Origin: Candidatus Thorarchaeota archaeon
GTDB lineage: Archaea; Asgardarchaeota; Thorarchaeia; Thorarchaeales; Thorarchaeaceae
Direction of reading: 5' to 3'
Assembly: GCA_016840825.1 (NCBI GenBank)
Contig: JAEORN010000301.1
Coordinates: 1 to 30,208 of the forward strand
Length of the DNA: 30,208 bases
Of the stretch, positions 7,731-15,337 are shown in pieces. The position numbers were made by a program, and so were the translations under genes. The number at the start of each line of letters is the position of its first letter. The first letter of the stretch is position 1. The notes beneath the pieces are model-generated. The model was given only the letters and a program-made list of their open reading frames with translations. It was not told where the DNA came from and did no database searches.

Positions 7731-8816
7731 ATGCTATCCTGTTCAAAGTGCTTTCCTGTTTGTATTATCCTCCTTACATTCTCTTTGTTCTCAGTCACTC
7801 TTGTGAGTGGTGTATCTGCAGATGGGATTACGATTATTGATTATGATTATGAAGGAATACTGGCAGATAGCACTCAGTATTTTGTAGTGAATAATCTCGG
7901 TTCAAGAAGTTACGACTTGCAAGTAAATATATCAGCCCTTGAATTCGAAGGAGCTACCGGATGGCCAGATTTCAGACTATCTGTATACGACTTCTGGGAT
8001 GCAGAGTATTCAACGGATTACATTGCATCATCTTCCACTAATAACAACTATTCCTGTAGGATATTCTTTGAAGCAGAAAGTGAATACAGATATGTAATTG
8101 CTGTCAGCAATCTTGATTCTGTGGACGATGCCGTGTATAATATCTCCATTATCTCAGAGGTGAACTTGGATTTTCAATATACATCTATGTTCGACATGGA
8201 TGATTATGATTCGGAAGAGGATGAAACTATTGCAATTACCTATTTCGAAAGGTCAAATCCATTCTATTACCGATTAAAAGGATATGAGAATACAAGGGTT
8301 GTCATTGAATGGATCCCGTTGTATGATCAAGTAGAATATTATTTCATGATCTATAACAAGGGAGAAACCTGTGAGTTATTCGTTGGGCTTCTTGGGTTAT
8401 CATATTACTATTATGATTATCCTGACCTGACCGGTGCCATTGCTGATTTCGAGGACCTGGATGCAGAGAAAGACGAAGCAGAGGTAATTCTATACACAAT
8501 CGCCAATTATTCAACTGGTGATACTTTTCTTTGTGAGAGCGGTCATAGATACAGATTCTGGATAGATCCGGGCATCTATGAACCAACCGTCTATATCATC
8601 TTTGATTCATTGGGAGGAACCCAACTAGATTTTGATGCGGATCTTCTTAGTGGGAACCCTGATGGAGTCATCTCGCTTCGACCATCCGCAGTAGACCCAT
8701 GGATTGAATTTAGACAGACAAGCAGGGATATCTTTTATTGGGTATTAGGTGTTGGAGGTCTCTCTTTTGGCGGAATCATCTTCACAGTTTGGTACCTAAG
8801 AAAGAGATTTTACTAA
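7731..8816 (+). CDS. Secreted, C-terminally membrane-anchored hypothetical protein
   Basis: A 361-residue protein with an N-terminal signal sequence (hydrophobic core VCIILLTFSLFSVTLVSGV, cleavage plausible near residue 30), a long acidic, tyrosine-rich, beta-strand-like outer domain with several N-glycosylation sequons (for example NIS and NYS), and a single membrane helix close to the C-terminus followed by the basic tail YLRKRFY. This predicts a surface protein anchored by its C-terminus. The outer part vaguely resembles pre-peptidase or carbohydrate-binding beta-sandwich domains, with two similar-looking halves, but I do not recognise a family. The frame opens at 7713; I chose the ATG at 7731 because GGAGAG lies four bases before it and the signal peptide then starts cleanly. 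Confidence 0.75.
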   Translation: MLSCSKCFPVCIILLTFSLFSVTLVSGVSADGITIIDYDYEGILADSTQYFVVNNLGSRSYDLQVNISALEFEGATGWPDFRLSVYDFWDAEYSTDYIASSSTNNNYSCRIFFEAESEYRYVIAVSNLDSVDDAVYNISIISEVNLDFQYTSMFDMDDYDSEEDETIAITYFERSNPFYYRLKGYENTRVVIEWIPLYDQVEYYFMIYNKGETCELFVGLLGLSYYYYDYPDLTGAIADFEDLDAEKDEAEVILYTIANYSTGDTFLCESGHRYRFWIDPGIYEPTVYIIFDSLGGTQLDFDADLLSGNPDGVISLRPSAVDPWIEFRQTSRDIFYWVLGVGGLSFGGIIFTVWYLRKRFY

Positions 8817-8875
8817 CGTGCGATAGAGAATCACTTATCAGTCATACAGATGGCTGACTGTCTGCTCTATTCAGT

Positions 8876-10234
8876 ATGAACAGTGATATAGCTATGAATC
8901 CCGGAGCAGAAATCAAAGATAGTAGTGAATACAACCAGAAAGGGAAGATTGTAAGATTATCCATCCTATCTGCTCTCAGTAGACTTGCTTTGGCGTTCAA
9001 TCAAATTGTATTGCCTTTGTTCGCATTGGCAATTGGTTTTGATGAGGCATTCTACGGATTTATGGTAGCTGCAGCAGGCTATATGCAAGGAGTCTTTCTA
9101 TTTCCTGCAGGATGGTTTAGCGATAGAAAAGGAAGAGGAACAGCTATCCTACTTGGAGGTTCTTTTGCTGGTACTTGCATTATCTTGATACCATTCACAA
9201 GCGACCCAGTTCTAATACTTGGTCTCTATGCATTGAGTGGTGTGGGAACAGGTTTCTCCAGGACATCCATTGATTCACTAATAGCTGATTATACAAAGAA
9301 AGGAGATGAACGAACTAGGTCATATGGCTATACAACAGCTTTCGCTGTAGTAGCTGCGATGTTTGGTTCCTTCTTCGCAGGCTATTTCTTGGATCCTGTA
9401 GCTTTCCCCTTTATCGCTGAAGAGCTAGTGAGATATACTATCTTGTTTTGGATGATGGGCTCTTTCCGAATTCTTACCGGATTGTTTGGAATCTATTCAG
9501 AGAGATGGCTTGGGATAAATGATCCAAATGGTATTGTCGTTAATAATATCTCCACTCAAGAAGAAATACAAGTAGCACATGTAGAACCCGAAGAAACAAC
9601 AGAAAGACAGGATACTGAAACCGCGATACTCTTTGGAATGACACAGTTGTTAATGGGAATAAGCTCTGGGATGGTAATACCATATTTGATTCCATGGATC
9701 TATGCAGCATTCAATCCGGATCCAATTGTTCTCGGTAGTGTACCAGCTGTGTCCAACATCACCTTAGCAACAGGTACACTTGCAGTAGGCCTCTTTAGCG
9801 ATCGAGTTGGGAAAGTACGAACAATATTCACAATGTATATGCTAGCGCCAATTCTCATGCTAGGAATAGTATACAGTCCTTGGTTCCTGTTAATGATAGT
9901 TTTCTACGTTGCTAGAGATGCGGTTGCAAATATGAATCGTCCAGCCTTCAACTCTTTATTTATGGATCATGTTGCCATATCTCGCAGAGCACGTGCCTTC
10001 TCAATTACTAGGGTTATGTGGCAGTTCCCTAGGCAAACTGGGACATTGCTCACAGCTTTCCTCCTTGTGTACTTCTCTGGAATCGTGGAGTATGGCTTGA
10101 TTGTATTTCCATTGGCTATGATGCTTTATCCAATTTCAGTGATTCCAATGTATATCGCTGTGAAACGAAATGAAAGAATCTCTAACCTCCGCCAATGGGA
10201 GGAAATATCACAAGAAGATCCCCATCTTTCATAA
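8876..10234 (+). CDS. Major facilitator superfamily transporter
   Basis: A 452-residue polytopic membrane protein with about twelve hydrophobic segments in two halves, separated by a hydrophilic central loop (about 222-248, rich in Glu and Thr). The loop after the second helix carries GWFSDRKGRG, the MFS motif A, and the matching loop of the second half reads GLFSDRVGKV. These define an MFS secondary transporter; the substrate cannot be read from sequence, and the layout is most like drug/metabolite efflux members. The start is uncertain: an ATG at 8894 with AGTGAT upstream is an alternative. Its 3' end overlaps the convergent MoaD/ThiS-like gene by 53 bases. Confidence 0.87.
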   Translation: MNSDIAMNPGAEIKDSSEYNQKGKIVRLSILSALSRLALAFNQIVLPLFALAIGFDEAFYGFMVAAAGYMQGVFLFPAGWFSDRKGRGTAILLGGSFAGTCIILIPFTSDPVLILGLYALSGVGTGFSRTSIDSLIADYTKKGDERTRSYGYTTAFAVVAAMFGSFFAGYFLDPVAFPFIAEELVRYTILFWMMGSFRILTGLFGIYSERWLGINDPNGIVVNNISTQEEIQVAHVEPEETTERQDTETAILFGMTQLLMGISSGMVIPYLIPWIYAAFNPDPIVLGSVPAVSNITLATGTLAVGLFSDRVGKVRTIFTMYMLAPILMLGIVYSPWFLLMIVFYVARDAVANMNRPAFNSLFMDHVAISRRARAFSITRVMWQFPRQTGTLLTAFLLVYFSGIVEYGLIVFPLAMMLYPISVIPMYIAVKRNERISNLRQWEEISQEDPHLS

Positions 10235-10424
10235 GTTGGGATGTGTCAACAACGCGTATCCCATTAATCATTATTATCTTGGCTTTCTCAGAAGGTATTT
10301 TCAGTTTCGAGAGAACCTCGTCAACCGAGCCTATATCTAACTCAAGAGGGAAAGATTCTCCAATCTCTAGATTCATTGGTGCGTATGATCTGAGTGTTGC
10401 ATAGAGTTTGACATCCACCTTCAT
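10182..10424 (-). CDS. MoaD/ThiS-like beta-grasp sulfur carrier with C-terminal GGG
   Basis: An 80-residue ubiquitin-like protein. It begins with a beta strand (KVDVKLYATLRSYAP), has the typical FPPIGGG end and lacks any other domain. In this family the C-terminal Gly-Gly is adenylated and thiocarboxylated to deliver sulfur, for example to molybdopterin/tungstopterin. Context with an AOR (a tungstopterin enzyme) and a second beta-grasp gene 9 bases upstream makes a role in tungsten cofactor assembly likely, although ThiS-like or tRNA-thiolation roles are possible. The stop follows the third glycine directly, which confirms the reading frame even though the 3' end overlaps the MFS gene on the other strand. 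Confidence 0.82.
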   Translation of the reverse strand: MKVDVKLYATLRSYAPMNLEIGESFPLELDIGSVDEVLSKLKIPSEKAKIIMINGIRVVDTSQLMKDGDLLVIFPPIGGG

Positions 10425-10433
10425 TCGCTCACC

Positions 10434-10742
10434 CTAGTAGTAGTCTACATCCACATCTTTCTTGGTGTATCCATGTCCTTTGAGATGCTGTCCTCCACAT
10501 AGGAGAACCATATTGAATGGGAATAGACCTAATCGATCTCCATCTGAGATAACATCGTCTGGCTTTACTAGAGTGCCATTGAGAAAACAGTCACCAAGGT
10601 CTTTCTTTGTTAGTCCTAATCTTTCTATCAATTGTAGGAAACTTTCATTCTCCTTAGCTTCTAAATGCAACAGAGTGTCTTCACTGGCAATACTACCATC
10701 AACTAATTCTCGCAGACAGCCATAGAGATGTATCTCGATCAT
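10434..10742 (-). CDS. MoaD/ThiS-like beta-grasp protein with C-terminal extension (AOR-associated)
   Basis: About 102 residues with a beta-grasp core starting MIEIHLYGCLRELVDG and including DGDRLGLFPFNMVLLCGG. Unlike its neighbour it does not end in Gly-Gly: the GG is internal and followed by a polar tail, QHLKGHGYTKKDVDVDYY. Beta-grasp proteins of this kind are often found beside AOR genes, where they may act as a cofactor-assembly factor or subunit; the tail argues against a simple sulfur carrier unless it is trimmed. The frame is open up to a TTG at 10826, but that would begin inside the terminator-like hairpin that follows the AOR gene. I prefer the family-like ATG at 10742; an ATG at 10766 is also possible. 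Confidence 0.7.
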   Translation of the reverse strand: MIEIHLYGCLRELVDGSIASEDTLLHLEAKENESFLQLIERLGLTKKDLGDCFLNGTLVKPDDVISDGDRLGLFPFNMVLLCGGQHLKGHGYTKKDVDVDYY

Positions 10743-10787
10743 TTTGTGTATATCTGTCCTTTCCATTGATAAGCAATTGGATGTAGT

Positions 10788-10821
10788 AAAAAGAGATGAG
10801 AGGGAGATAGACTCCCTCATC
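10788..10821 (-). terminator. Hairpin plus T-run after the AOR gene
   Basis: Read on the minus strand, GATGAGGGAG, a five-base loop TCTAT, and CTCCCTCTCATC form a strong stem with a two-base bulge, followed at once by TCTTTTT (10793 down to 10788). It starts six bases after the AOR stop codon. This looks like an intrinsic terminator or attenuator separating the AOR transcript from the two beta-grasp genes downstream. Confidence 0.6.
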
Positions 10822-10826
10822 ACCAA

Positions 10827-12614
10827 CTACATTCCTTTATAGACTGCATCGAGCTCCTCATCAGTCACATCGAAAGTAACATTATGAGGAGGTAAAGGCT
10901 CTGTACGGAAGAACTCAGGTAACCTATCATCCTTCTCAGTGAATCCAGCGAGTTTGTTGAACTCACGTTCATCCTTCAAGATGGATTTTCCAAATGCTGC
11001 AACATCGACATTCTTTCCTAGGAAAGCATCTACAGTATCAGTCATTCCCTTGAAACCATCATCATCATCAAGGATAGCAAATGCAATGAATAGGCAATAG
11101 CCTGTGAAGTCGATGTAAGCGGTAGTTGACTGGAACGCCATTGAGAGCTCAGCTTTATTCAATGCTCGAGGATCTGTGACAGTGCCCTTGATTCCGAGAA
11201 TCTCAGCGGCTATAGTGTAACCAGCAGTGTGATCAGCACCCATAGGCGTTGTAGCATATGTTACACCAATCCCTCGTATTGGGCGGGGATCATAGGCAGG
11301 TAATGCTTGACCCTTGACTACAGGTATCCGCGACACTCCAAGTGCCTTTCCAGCAAGCAATGCTCCGGAACAGACTAAATTGCCCAATGCTGATTTCGAA
11401 TTATAAGCTTCCTTCATAGCTTTAATTGCTCCGGGACCATCACCATACTCGATTAGCCCACCTTCCATCAGCATAGCAATAGTATTTCCAGCTTCAATAG
11501 TGTCAAGACCGATATCGTTGCATAGTCTGTTAAGCTCAGCTACATCATGGAGAACGCCTATGTTCAGATTTGCTCCAAGGGCCCATGCAGACTCGTATTC
11601 CAGAGGTGAGACATGCATTTTGCCTGTATTCTCATATGGAACGACATTTGAGCATGCCATGACACATCCAGGATGACAGGCATGCGCATATCGCCCTTCA
11701 GCCTTGTCGCCGAACTTCGCTTTAGTCTTATCCACTAACTCATGAACTGCTTCACCAGAGATCCTAGCAGCCTTATCGAACCTACCAGAGCTGAAGCCCT
11801 TTGTTGGGAGTCCTCCGGATTCGCTAAGGATATTCTGAAGGATGTTTGTGCCATAGTTTTTCAAACCACCAAATGGTTTGCCCTTGTCATCATTTAGTTT
11901 ACCCGTTACGGGATGTTTATCCAAAGCTTCTCGAAGTGCTTTCCGACCATTCTCAAATTTGTCTGCATCCTTTGGTTTTGGTCGGTCACCTCCCGTATCA
12001 TCGCTAATAATAGCAATGATTCGCTTCGAACCAAGTACTGCTCCAAGTCCACCACGTCCAGCATATCTACCAGGATCCGAATTCTCGACGTTGTTGCCAA
12101 AGATACCAGCTCCAACGAGCATTCGTTGCCCAGCGACACCTGTACCAATAATCCCTGGTTTCGAGTCATACTGCTTCCATATCTTCCCTATCAGTTCATA
12201 GAGACCCTTGCCAGCGTAATCACTAGTCTTCTTGATTTCACATTTATCCAGCCCAACATAGATGCTATACCAGTCATCTCCAGATGGAGCGCCATCAATG
12301 ATTATTCCTTGAACACCAATCCTAGAAAGTCGCGTTGCAGTCAATCCACCTGCGTTGGCCTCCTTAATGCCTCCTGTAAGTGGTGACTTTGCTCCAACAC
12401 TCAACCTTCCGGATGATGGTGCTAGAGTTCCTGCTAACAAACCGGGTGAAACTACGAACTTGTTGCCTTCTCGTAAGGGGTGACAAGTTGGCTCCACCTC
12501 TTCGCGAACTACCTTTGAGGTGAAAGCCCTACCAGCAAGATCTTTGTATTTTGCTGGAACTTCCTCCCACTCGTGAGAAAGGTTTGTCATATCTATTCTT
12601 AGTAATTTCCCCAT
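10827..12614 (-). CDS. Aldehyde ferredoxin oxidoreductase family tungsten enzyme
   Basis: A 595-residue AOR-family protein. These cytoplasmic enzymes use a tungsten-bispterin cofactor and one [4Fe-4S] cluster to oxidise aldehydes (or related substrates) with ferredoxin as acceptor. Visible features are the N-terminal domain with SPGLLAGTLAPSSGRLSVG, the pterin-binding stretch GRGGLGAVLGSKR, cluster cysteines CHPGCVMAC (313, 317, 321), the motif TYATTPMGADHTAGY and a late Cys507 in FTGYCLFIAF. The first cysteines are spaced C-x3-C-x3-C rather than the C-x2-C-x3-C of Pyrococcus AOR, so the subfamily and substrate are open. I chose the ATG at 12614 (GAGGT eight bases upstream) over a TTG at 12629. 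Two MoaD/ThiS-like genes lie downstream. A palindromic site precedes the gene. Confidence 0.9.
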   Translation of the reverse strand: MGKLLRIDMTNLSHEWEEVPAKYKDLAGRAFTSKVVREEVEPTCHPLREGNKFVVSPGLLAGTLAPSSGRLSVGAKSPLTGGIKEANAGGLTATRLSRIGVQGIIIDGAPSGDDWYSIYVGLDKCEIKKTSDYAGKGLYELIGKIWKQYDSKPGIIGTGVAGQRMLVGAGIFGNNVENSDPGRYAGRGGLGAVLGSKRIIAIISDDTGGDRPKPKDADKFENGRKALREALDKHPVTGKLNDDKGKPFGGLKNYGTNILQNILSESGGLPTKGFSSGRFDKAARISGEAVHELVDKTKAKFGDKAEGRYAHACHPGCVMACSNVVPYENTGKMHVSPLEYESAWALGANLNIGVLHDVAELNRLCNDIGLDTIEAGNTIAMLMEGGLIEYGDGPGAIKAMKEAYNSKSALGNLVCSGALLAGKALGVSRIPVVKGQALPAYDPRPIRGIGVTYATTPMGADHTAGYTIAAEILGIKGTVTDPRALNKAELSMAFQSTTAYIDFTGYCLFIAFAILDDDDGFKGMTDTVDAFLGKNVDVAAFGKSILKDEREFNKLAGFTEKDDRLPEFFRTEPLPPHNVTFDVTDEELDAVYKGM

Positions 12615-12663
12615 TTTCCAAAACCTCAATCGTCGCAGATAGTATGAATGAACTCCCTAATAA

Positions 12664-12690
12664 TCGATATGCTCCATGATTTCATATCGA
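12664..12690. promoter_or_regulatory. Candidate operator in front of the AOR gene
   Basis: TCGATATG (12664-12671), an 11-base spacer and CATATCGA (12683-12690) form a perfect 8-base inverted repeat about 50 bases before the AOR start. A TATA-like run on the minus strand (TGTAAAAAC, about 12694-12702) would put the AOR transcription start near or inside this repeat. The geometry suits a dimeric repressor. No regulator is identified. Confidence 0.4.
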
Positions 12691-12740
12691 CGTGTTTTTA
12701 CATGCATAACGTGAATCATCTCTTAGACTAAAGCGAAGGC

Positions 12741-12793
12741 CATAAATACTCAAAAAAAACCGCCCCGACCAGAAATAGCCCCCTCTCGGGCTA
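12741..12793 (+). promoter_or_regulatory. TATA-like element and 5'-leader hairpin of the PLP-enzyme gene
   Basis: The sequence cataaatac (12741-12749) resembles an archaeal TATA box and would start transcription near 12770. Directly there, TAGCCC (12776-12781), a six-base loop and GGGCTA (12788-12793) form a perfect hairpin at the beginning of the expected mRNA, about 30 bases before the preferred start codon. It could stabilise the leader or affect ribosome access. Confidence 0.35.
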
Positions 12794-12825
12794 GTGGAAT
12801 GAACTCCACACTTGTGGTGAAGACT

Positions 12826-14016
12826 ATGAAAAGGAATCCTACTGGTTGGATGCGCGAGGAATACCAGAAGCTTGTTGATCAAAAACTCAATTGGGTCATT
12901 AGAGAGCTTCAGGGTCCAAGCACTCCAAAAGCAAAGATGGATGGCAAAGAAGTTATCATGCTCTGTAGCAATAACTACCTCAATCTATCGAATCATCCTA
13001 AGCTAAAGGAAGCTGCATTAGAAGCGATCAAGACTCATGGCGTTGGCTCGGGTTCAGTTCGTGCTATTGCAGGTACTATGGACTTGCACTTGGAACTTGA
13101 ACGTCGTCTTGCCAAATTCAAAGGTGCTGAGGCATCTCTCACTTACAGCGCTGGTTTCACTACTAATGAAGGATTGATTCCTCAGTTAGTAGACAAAGGA
13201 GACGCTATCATTTCTGATGAGTTGAATCATGGAAGTATCATAGATGGTGTTCGATTAACCAAGGCCACACGCTTCGTATACAAGCACAACGATGTTGCTG
13301 ACCTTGAGAGAGTCCTTGAAGAAGCTGAGAAAGAGAATCCTGGTAAGATGCTAATAATTACAGATGGTGTCTTCTCAATGGATGGTGATATTGCACCCCT
13401 CGATGGTATTGCCAAAGCAAGCAAACAATACGGTGCAATGATCTACGTTGATGATGCGCACGGTGAAGCTGTTCTTGGAAAGGGTGGGCGAGGTATTGTT
13501 TCACATTTCAATTTGACACATCATGATGTCCACTTTGAGATGGGTACATTCAGTAAAGCGTTCGGTGTCATGGGAGGACATGTTTCCGGTAGCCGAGATA
13601 TGGTCAACTACGCTTTGAACAAAAGCCGATCATGGCTCCTCAGTGCTTCACATCCACCTGCAACCGCAGCTGCATGCATTGCTGCTATTGATGTCCTAGA
13701 GAATGAGGAAGAGCACGTAAAGACACTCTGGGAGAACAGGGAGTACTTCGTGAAAGGTTTGCAGGATCTTGGCTTTGACACTGGATTCAGTCAGACACCC
13801 ATCATACCAGCGATGTGTGGCGAGAGCTCAAAGGCCGTCGCTTTGAGTGAGGGTCTCTTCAAGGAGGGAATCCTTGCACTGCCAATCGTATTCCCAATGG
13901 TTGCCCGCGATAAGGCTCGAATTAGGAACATGATGAATAGTGGACTCACGAAGGAGCAACTCGATATCGCACTCAATTCCTACGAGAAAGTTGGTAAGAA
14001 TCTAAAGATAATCTAA
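12826..14016 (+). CDS. Glycine C-acetyltransferase / 8-amino-7-oxononanoate synthase family PLP enzyme
   Basis: A 396-residue alpha-oxoamine synthase, the family that condenses an amino acid with an acyl-CoA (2-amino-3-ketobutyrate CoA ligase, AONS). The PLP lysine is Lys244 in GTFSKAFGVMGG; the cofactor-binding DDAHGE (Asp209, His212) and SDELNHGSI (His136) motifs are intact, as is CSNNYLNL near the N-terminus. Length and the start fit glycine C-acetyltransferase best, but no threonine dehydrogenase or biotin gene is nearby, so AONS cannot be excluded. The ATG at 12826 has GGTG six bases upstream; the frame also opens at 12799 with the ribosome binding site too close. It is divergent from the AOR gene and ends at a clear hairpin. 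Confidence 0.86.
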   Translation: MKRNPTGWMREEYQKLVDQKLNWVIRELQGPSTPKAKMDGKEVIMLCSNNYLNLSNHPKLKEAALEAIKTHGVGSGSVRAIAGTMDLHLELERRLAKFKGAEASLTYSAGFTTNEGLIPQLVDKGDAIISDELNHGSIIDGVRLTKATRFVYKHNDVADLERVLEEAEKENPGKMLIITDGVFSMDGDIAPLDGIAKASKQYGAMIYVDDAHGEAVLGKGGRGIVSHFNLTHHDVHFEMGTFSKAFGVMGGHVSGSRDMVNYALNKSRSWLLSASHPPATAAACIAAIDVLENEEEHVKTLWENREYFVKGLQDLGFDTGFSQTPIIPAMCGESSKAVALSEGLFKEGILALPIVFPMVARDKARIRNMMNSGLTKEQLDIALNSYEKVGKNLKII

Positions 14017-14033
14017 GATATCTTTCATTTCGG

Positions 14034-14073
14034 GAGATTCTCTATTGAGAATCTCTCTCACCCTTCTTCTTTT
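14034..14073 (+). terminator. Terminator-like hairpin after the PLP-enzyme gene
   Basis: GAGATTCTC (14034-14042), loop TATT and GAGAATCTC (14047-14055) form a perfect nine-base stem 18 bases after the stop codon, followed by a pyrimidine-rich stretch with cttcttctttt (about 14063-14073). It looks like a transcription terminator for the upstream gene. Confidence 0.6.
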
Positions 14074-14177
14074 CCTTAGGAGAATAACCATATTGGTTGA
14101 ATTTTGAATTATTACGTTTGAAAGAAGTGTTATATTCTATTGAAAAAAAGAATAGTTGAGATATTAGGTGAAAGAGA

Positions 14178-15065
14178 ATGAATTCAAGGCGTGATAGTCT
14201 GCTGGACCATCCAATTCTTTCAAGTATTCTTGTAGTAGTAGTATACATTGCCTTTCTTATCATTGGAGAAGTAATAGGATTAGTCATCAAAGTTTCATTA
14301 CTTGATGAAAATGTTCTAGCCTATCAGATCATTAGATTTGCAATCTTGTTTCTTTTAAACGGACTAGTTCTACTTTGGTTTTTTCCAAAGATTATGCATA
14401 TTCCTGCTGGGAAAACCACCTTCAATAACCTCTTGAAAATCATAAGACTTGATAGAGAATCTTCGAAACCATTATCCAAGAATATTATCTTCGCAATTCT
14501 ATCTCTTTCAGTCTTCCTTTTTGGATATCTAATCGCAAGCTTGCTTACGGGCGAGTATGTCTTTGATATAACCAGATTACTCGGATTTCCAGATAATGAA
14601 GGAAACCTAAAGTCATTCTCATTCATAATGAATCTCATTCCAGGGTTTTTTGAAGAAGTCGCTTTTAGAGGATTGATATTAGTTCTCCTTCTGAGGAAAT
14701 ACTCCGAAAAGACATCAATAATCATCTCAGGCATAATGTTTGGTATCAGTCACTCAATCAATATCCTATTCTATGGGTATTCTTTGAACTCATTGGTCCA
14801 AGTGATTTCAGGTATTCTAATTGGCATCTTCTTTGCATATGTGGTGTTGAAATCAGGAACTCTGATTCCTACCATAATAATTCATTATCTTTACAATGTG
14901 TTCAGCATTCTATTTGAAGTCTTTGAAGAATCAGATCCAATATTCTATTTCACAATGAAAATCATCTTTGCGATATCCATCCCATTTCTATGCAATGTCT
15001 ATCTAGCTAGGTATTTCTTTAGAATTAGGTCTCAATCACCAAACCTTAATTCGGGGAATGTATAG
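14178..15065 (+). CDS. CPBP-family intramembrane metalloprotease (CAAX protease-like)
   Basis: A 295-residue membrane protein with about eight hydrophobic helices and the three motifs of the CPBP/Abi family: EEVAFR (159-164, the EExxxR motif), His192 in MFGISHSI and His236 in PTIIIHYLYN. These are the metal and catalytic residues of Rce1-like glutamic intramembrane proteases. In prokaryotes such proteins cleave membrane substrates, process or resist peptides, or act in signalling; which applies here cannot be told. A GGTGA site lies seven bases before the ATG. By eye the gene is more AT-rich than its neighbours, with many ATT/ATA codons, as usual for membrane proteins and not proof of transfer. 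Confidence 0.85.
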   Translation: MNSRRDSLLDHPILSSILVVVVYIAFLIIGEVIGLVIKVSLLDENVLAYQIIRFAILFLLNGLVLLWFFPKIMHIPAGKTTFNNLLKIIRLDRESSKPLSKNIIFAILSLSVFLFGYLIASLLTGEYVFDITRLLGFPDNEGNLKSFSFIMNLIPGFFEEVAFRGLILVLLLRKYSEKTSIIISGIMFGISHSINILFYGYSLNSLVQVISGILIGIFFAYVVLKSGTLIPTIIIHYLYNVFSILFEVFEESDPIFYFTMKIIFAISIPFLCNVYLARYFFRIRSQSPNLNSGNV

Positions 15066-15073
15066 TAACACAT

Positions 15074-15313
15074 ATGGCAGAAATCGAGCGCAATACAACC
15101 CTCCGAAATGTTCTATTGAAGGCAGCCAAGGAGAAAATAAGGGTTCGATTGGTTGGACCTCCCAATACGATTTTATCAGAAGGATTTGTTGATTTTATTG
15201 GAAATGGGATTGTAGGGATGAAACATCAGGTCAGTGAAGAAGCTGATGAGTTCATAGTCACCTGCAACATCATCAAAGTACAGATGATTGGAGAATCTTC
15301 ACAAACCTACTAG
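15074..15313 (+). CDS. Small hypothetical protein, 79 aa
   Basis: A 79-residue soluble protein starting 8 bases after the CPBP gene, so probably co-transcribed. An N-terminal helix with Leu-rich face (TTLRNVLLKAAKEK) is followed by about five short strands (IRVRLVGP, EGFVDFIG, GIVGMKHQ, EFIVTCNI, IKVQMIG). This helix-plus-small-barrel pattern recalls Sm/Lsm-like folds, but I see no diagnostic Sm motif and make no functional claim. There is no clear ribosome binding site; translational coupling or a leaderless start is possible. Confidence 0.6.
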   Translation: MAEIERNTTLRNVLLKAAKEKIRVRLVGPPNTILSEGFVDFIGNGIVGMKHQVSEEADEFIVTCNIIKVQMIGESSQTY

Positions 15314-15337
15314 GACCCAAAATGAAAATCAGCAGAA

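Noticed and set aside
8839..8860. CAGTCA/TGACTG inverted repeat between the surface protein and MFS genes
   Set aside because: Only six-base arms with a ten-base loop and no T-run; too weak to call a terminator or operator.
10743..10826. N-terminal extension of the second beta-grasp gene from a TTG at 10826
   Set aside because: The extra 28 codons would cover the terminator-like hairpin and encode residues not seen at the start of beta-grasp proteins; the ATG at 10742 fits the fold.
11913..12386. A 157-codon open frame on the plus strand inside the AOR gene
   Set aside because: It is antisense to strongly conserved AOR motifs, its product is low-complexity Ser/Thr-rich, and it has no promoter or recognisable homology; it is a shadow of the real gene.
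14034..14055. Perfect inverted repeat as a possible integration site or transposon end
   Set aside because: Its place just after a stop codon, four-base loop and following pyrimidine tract fit a terminator, and no integrase or transposase is nearby.
14324..14734. A 136-codon minus-strand open frame inside the CPBP protease gene
   Set aside because: It lies antisense to the EExxxR-containing membrane gene and reflects the codon bias of hydrophobic stretches rather than a real protein.
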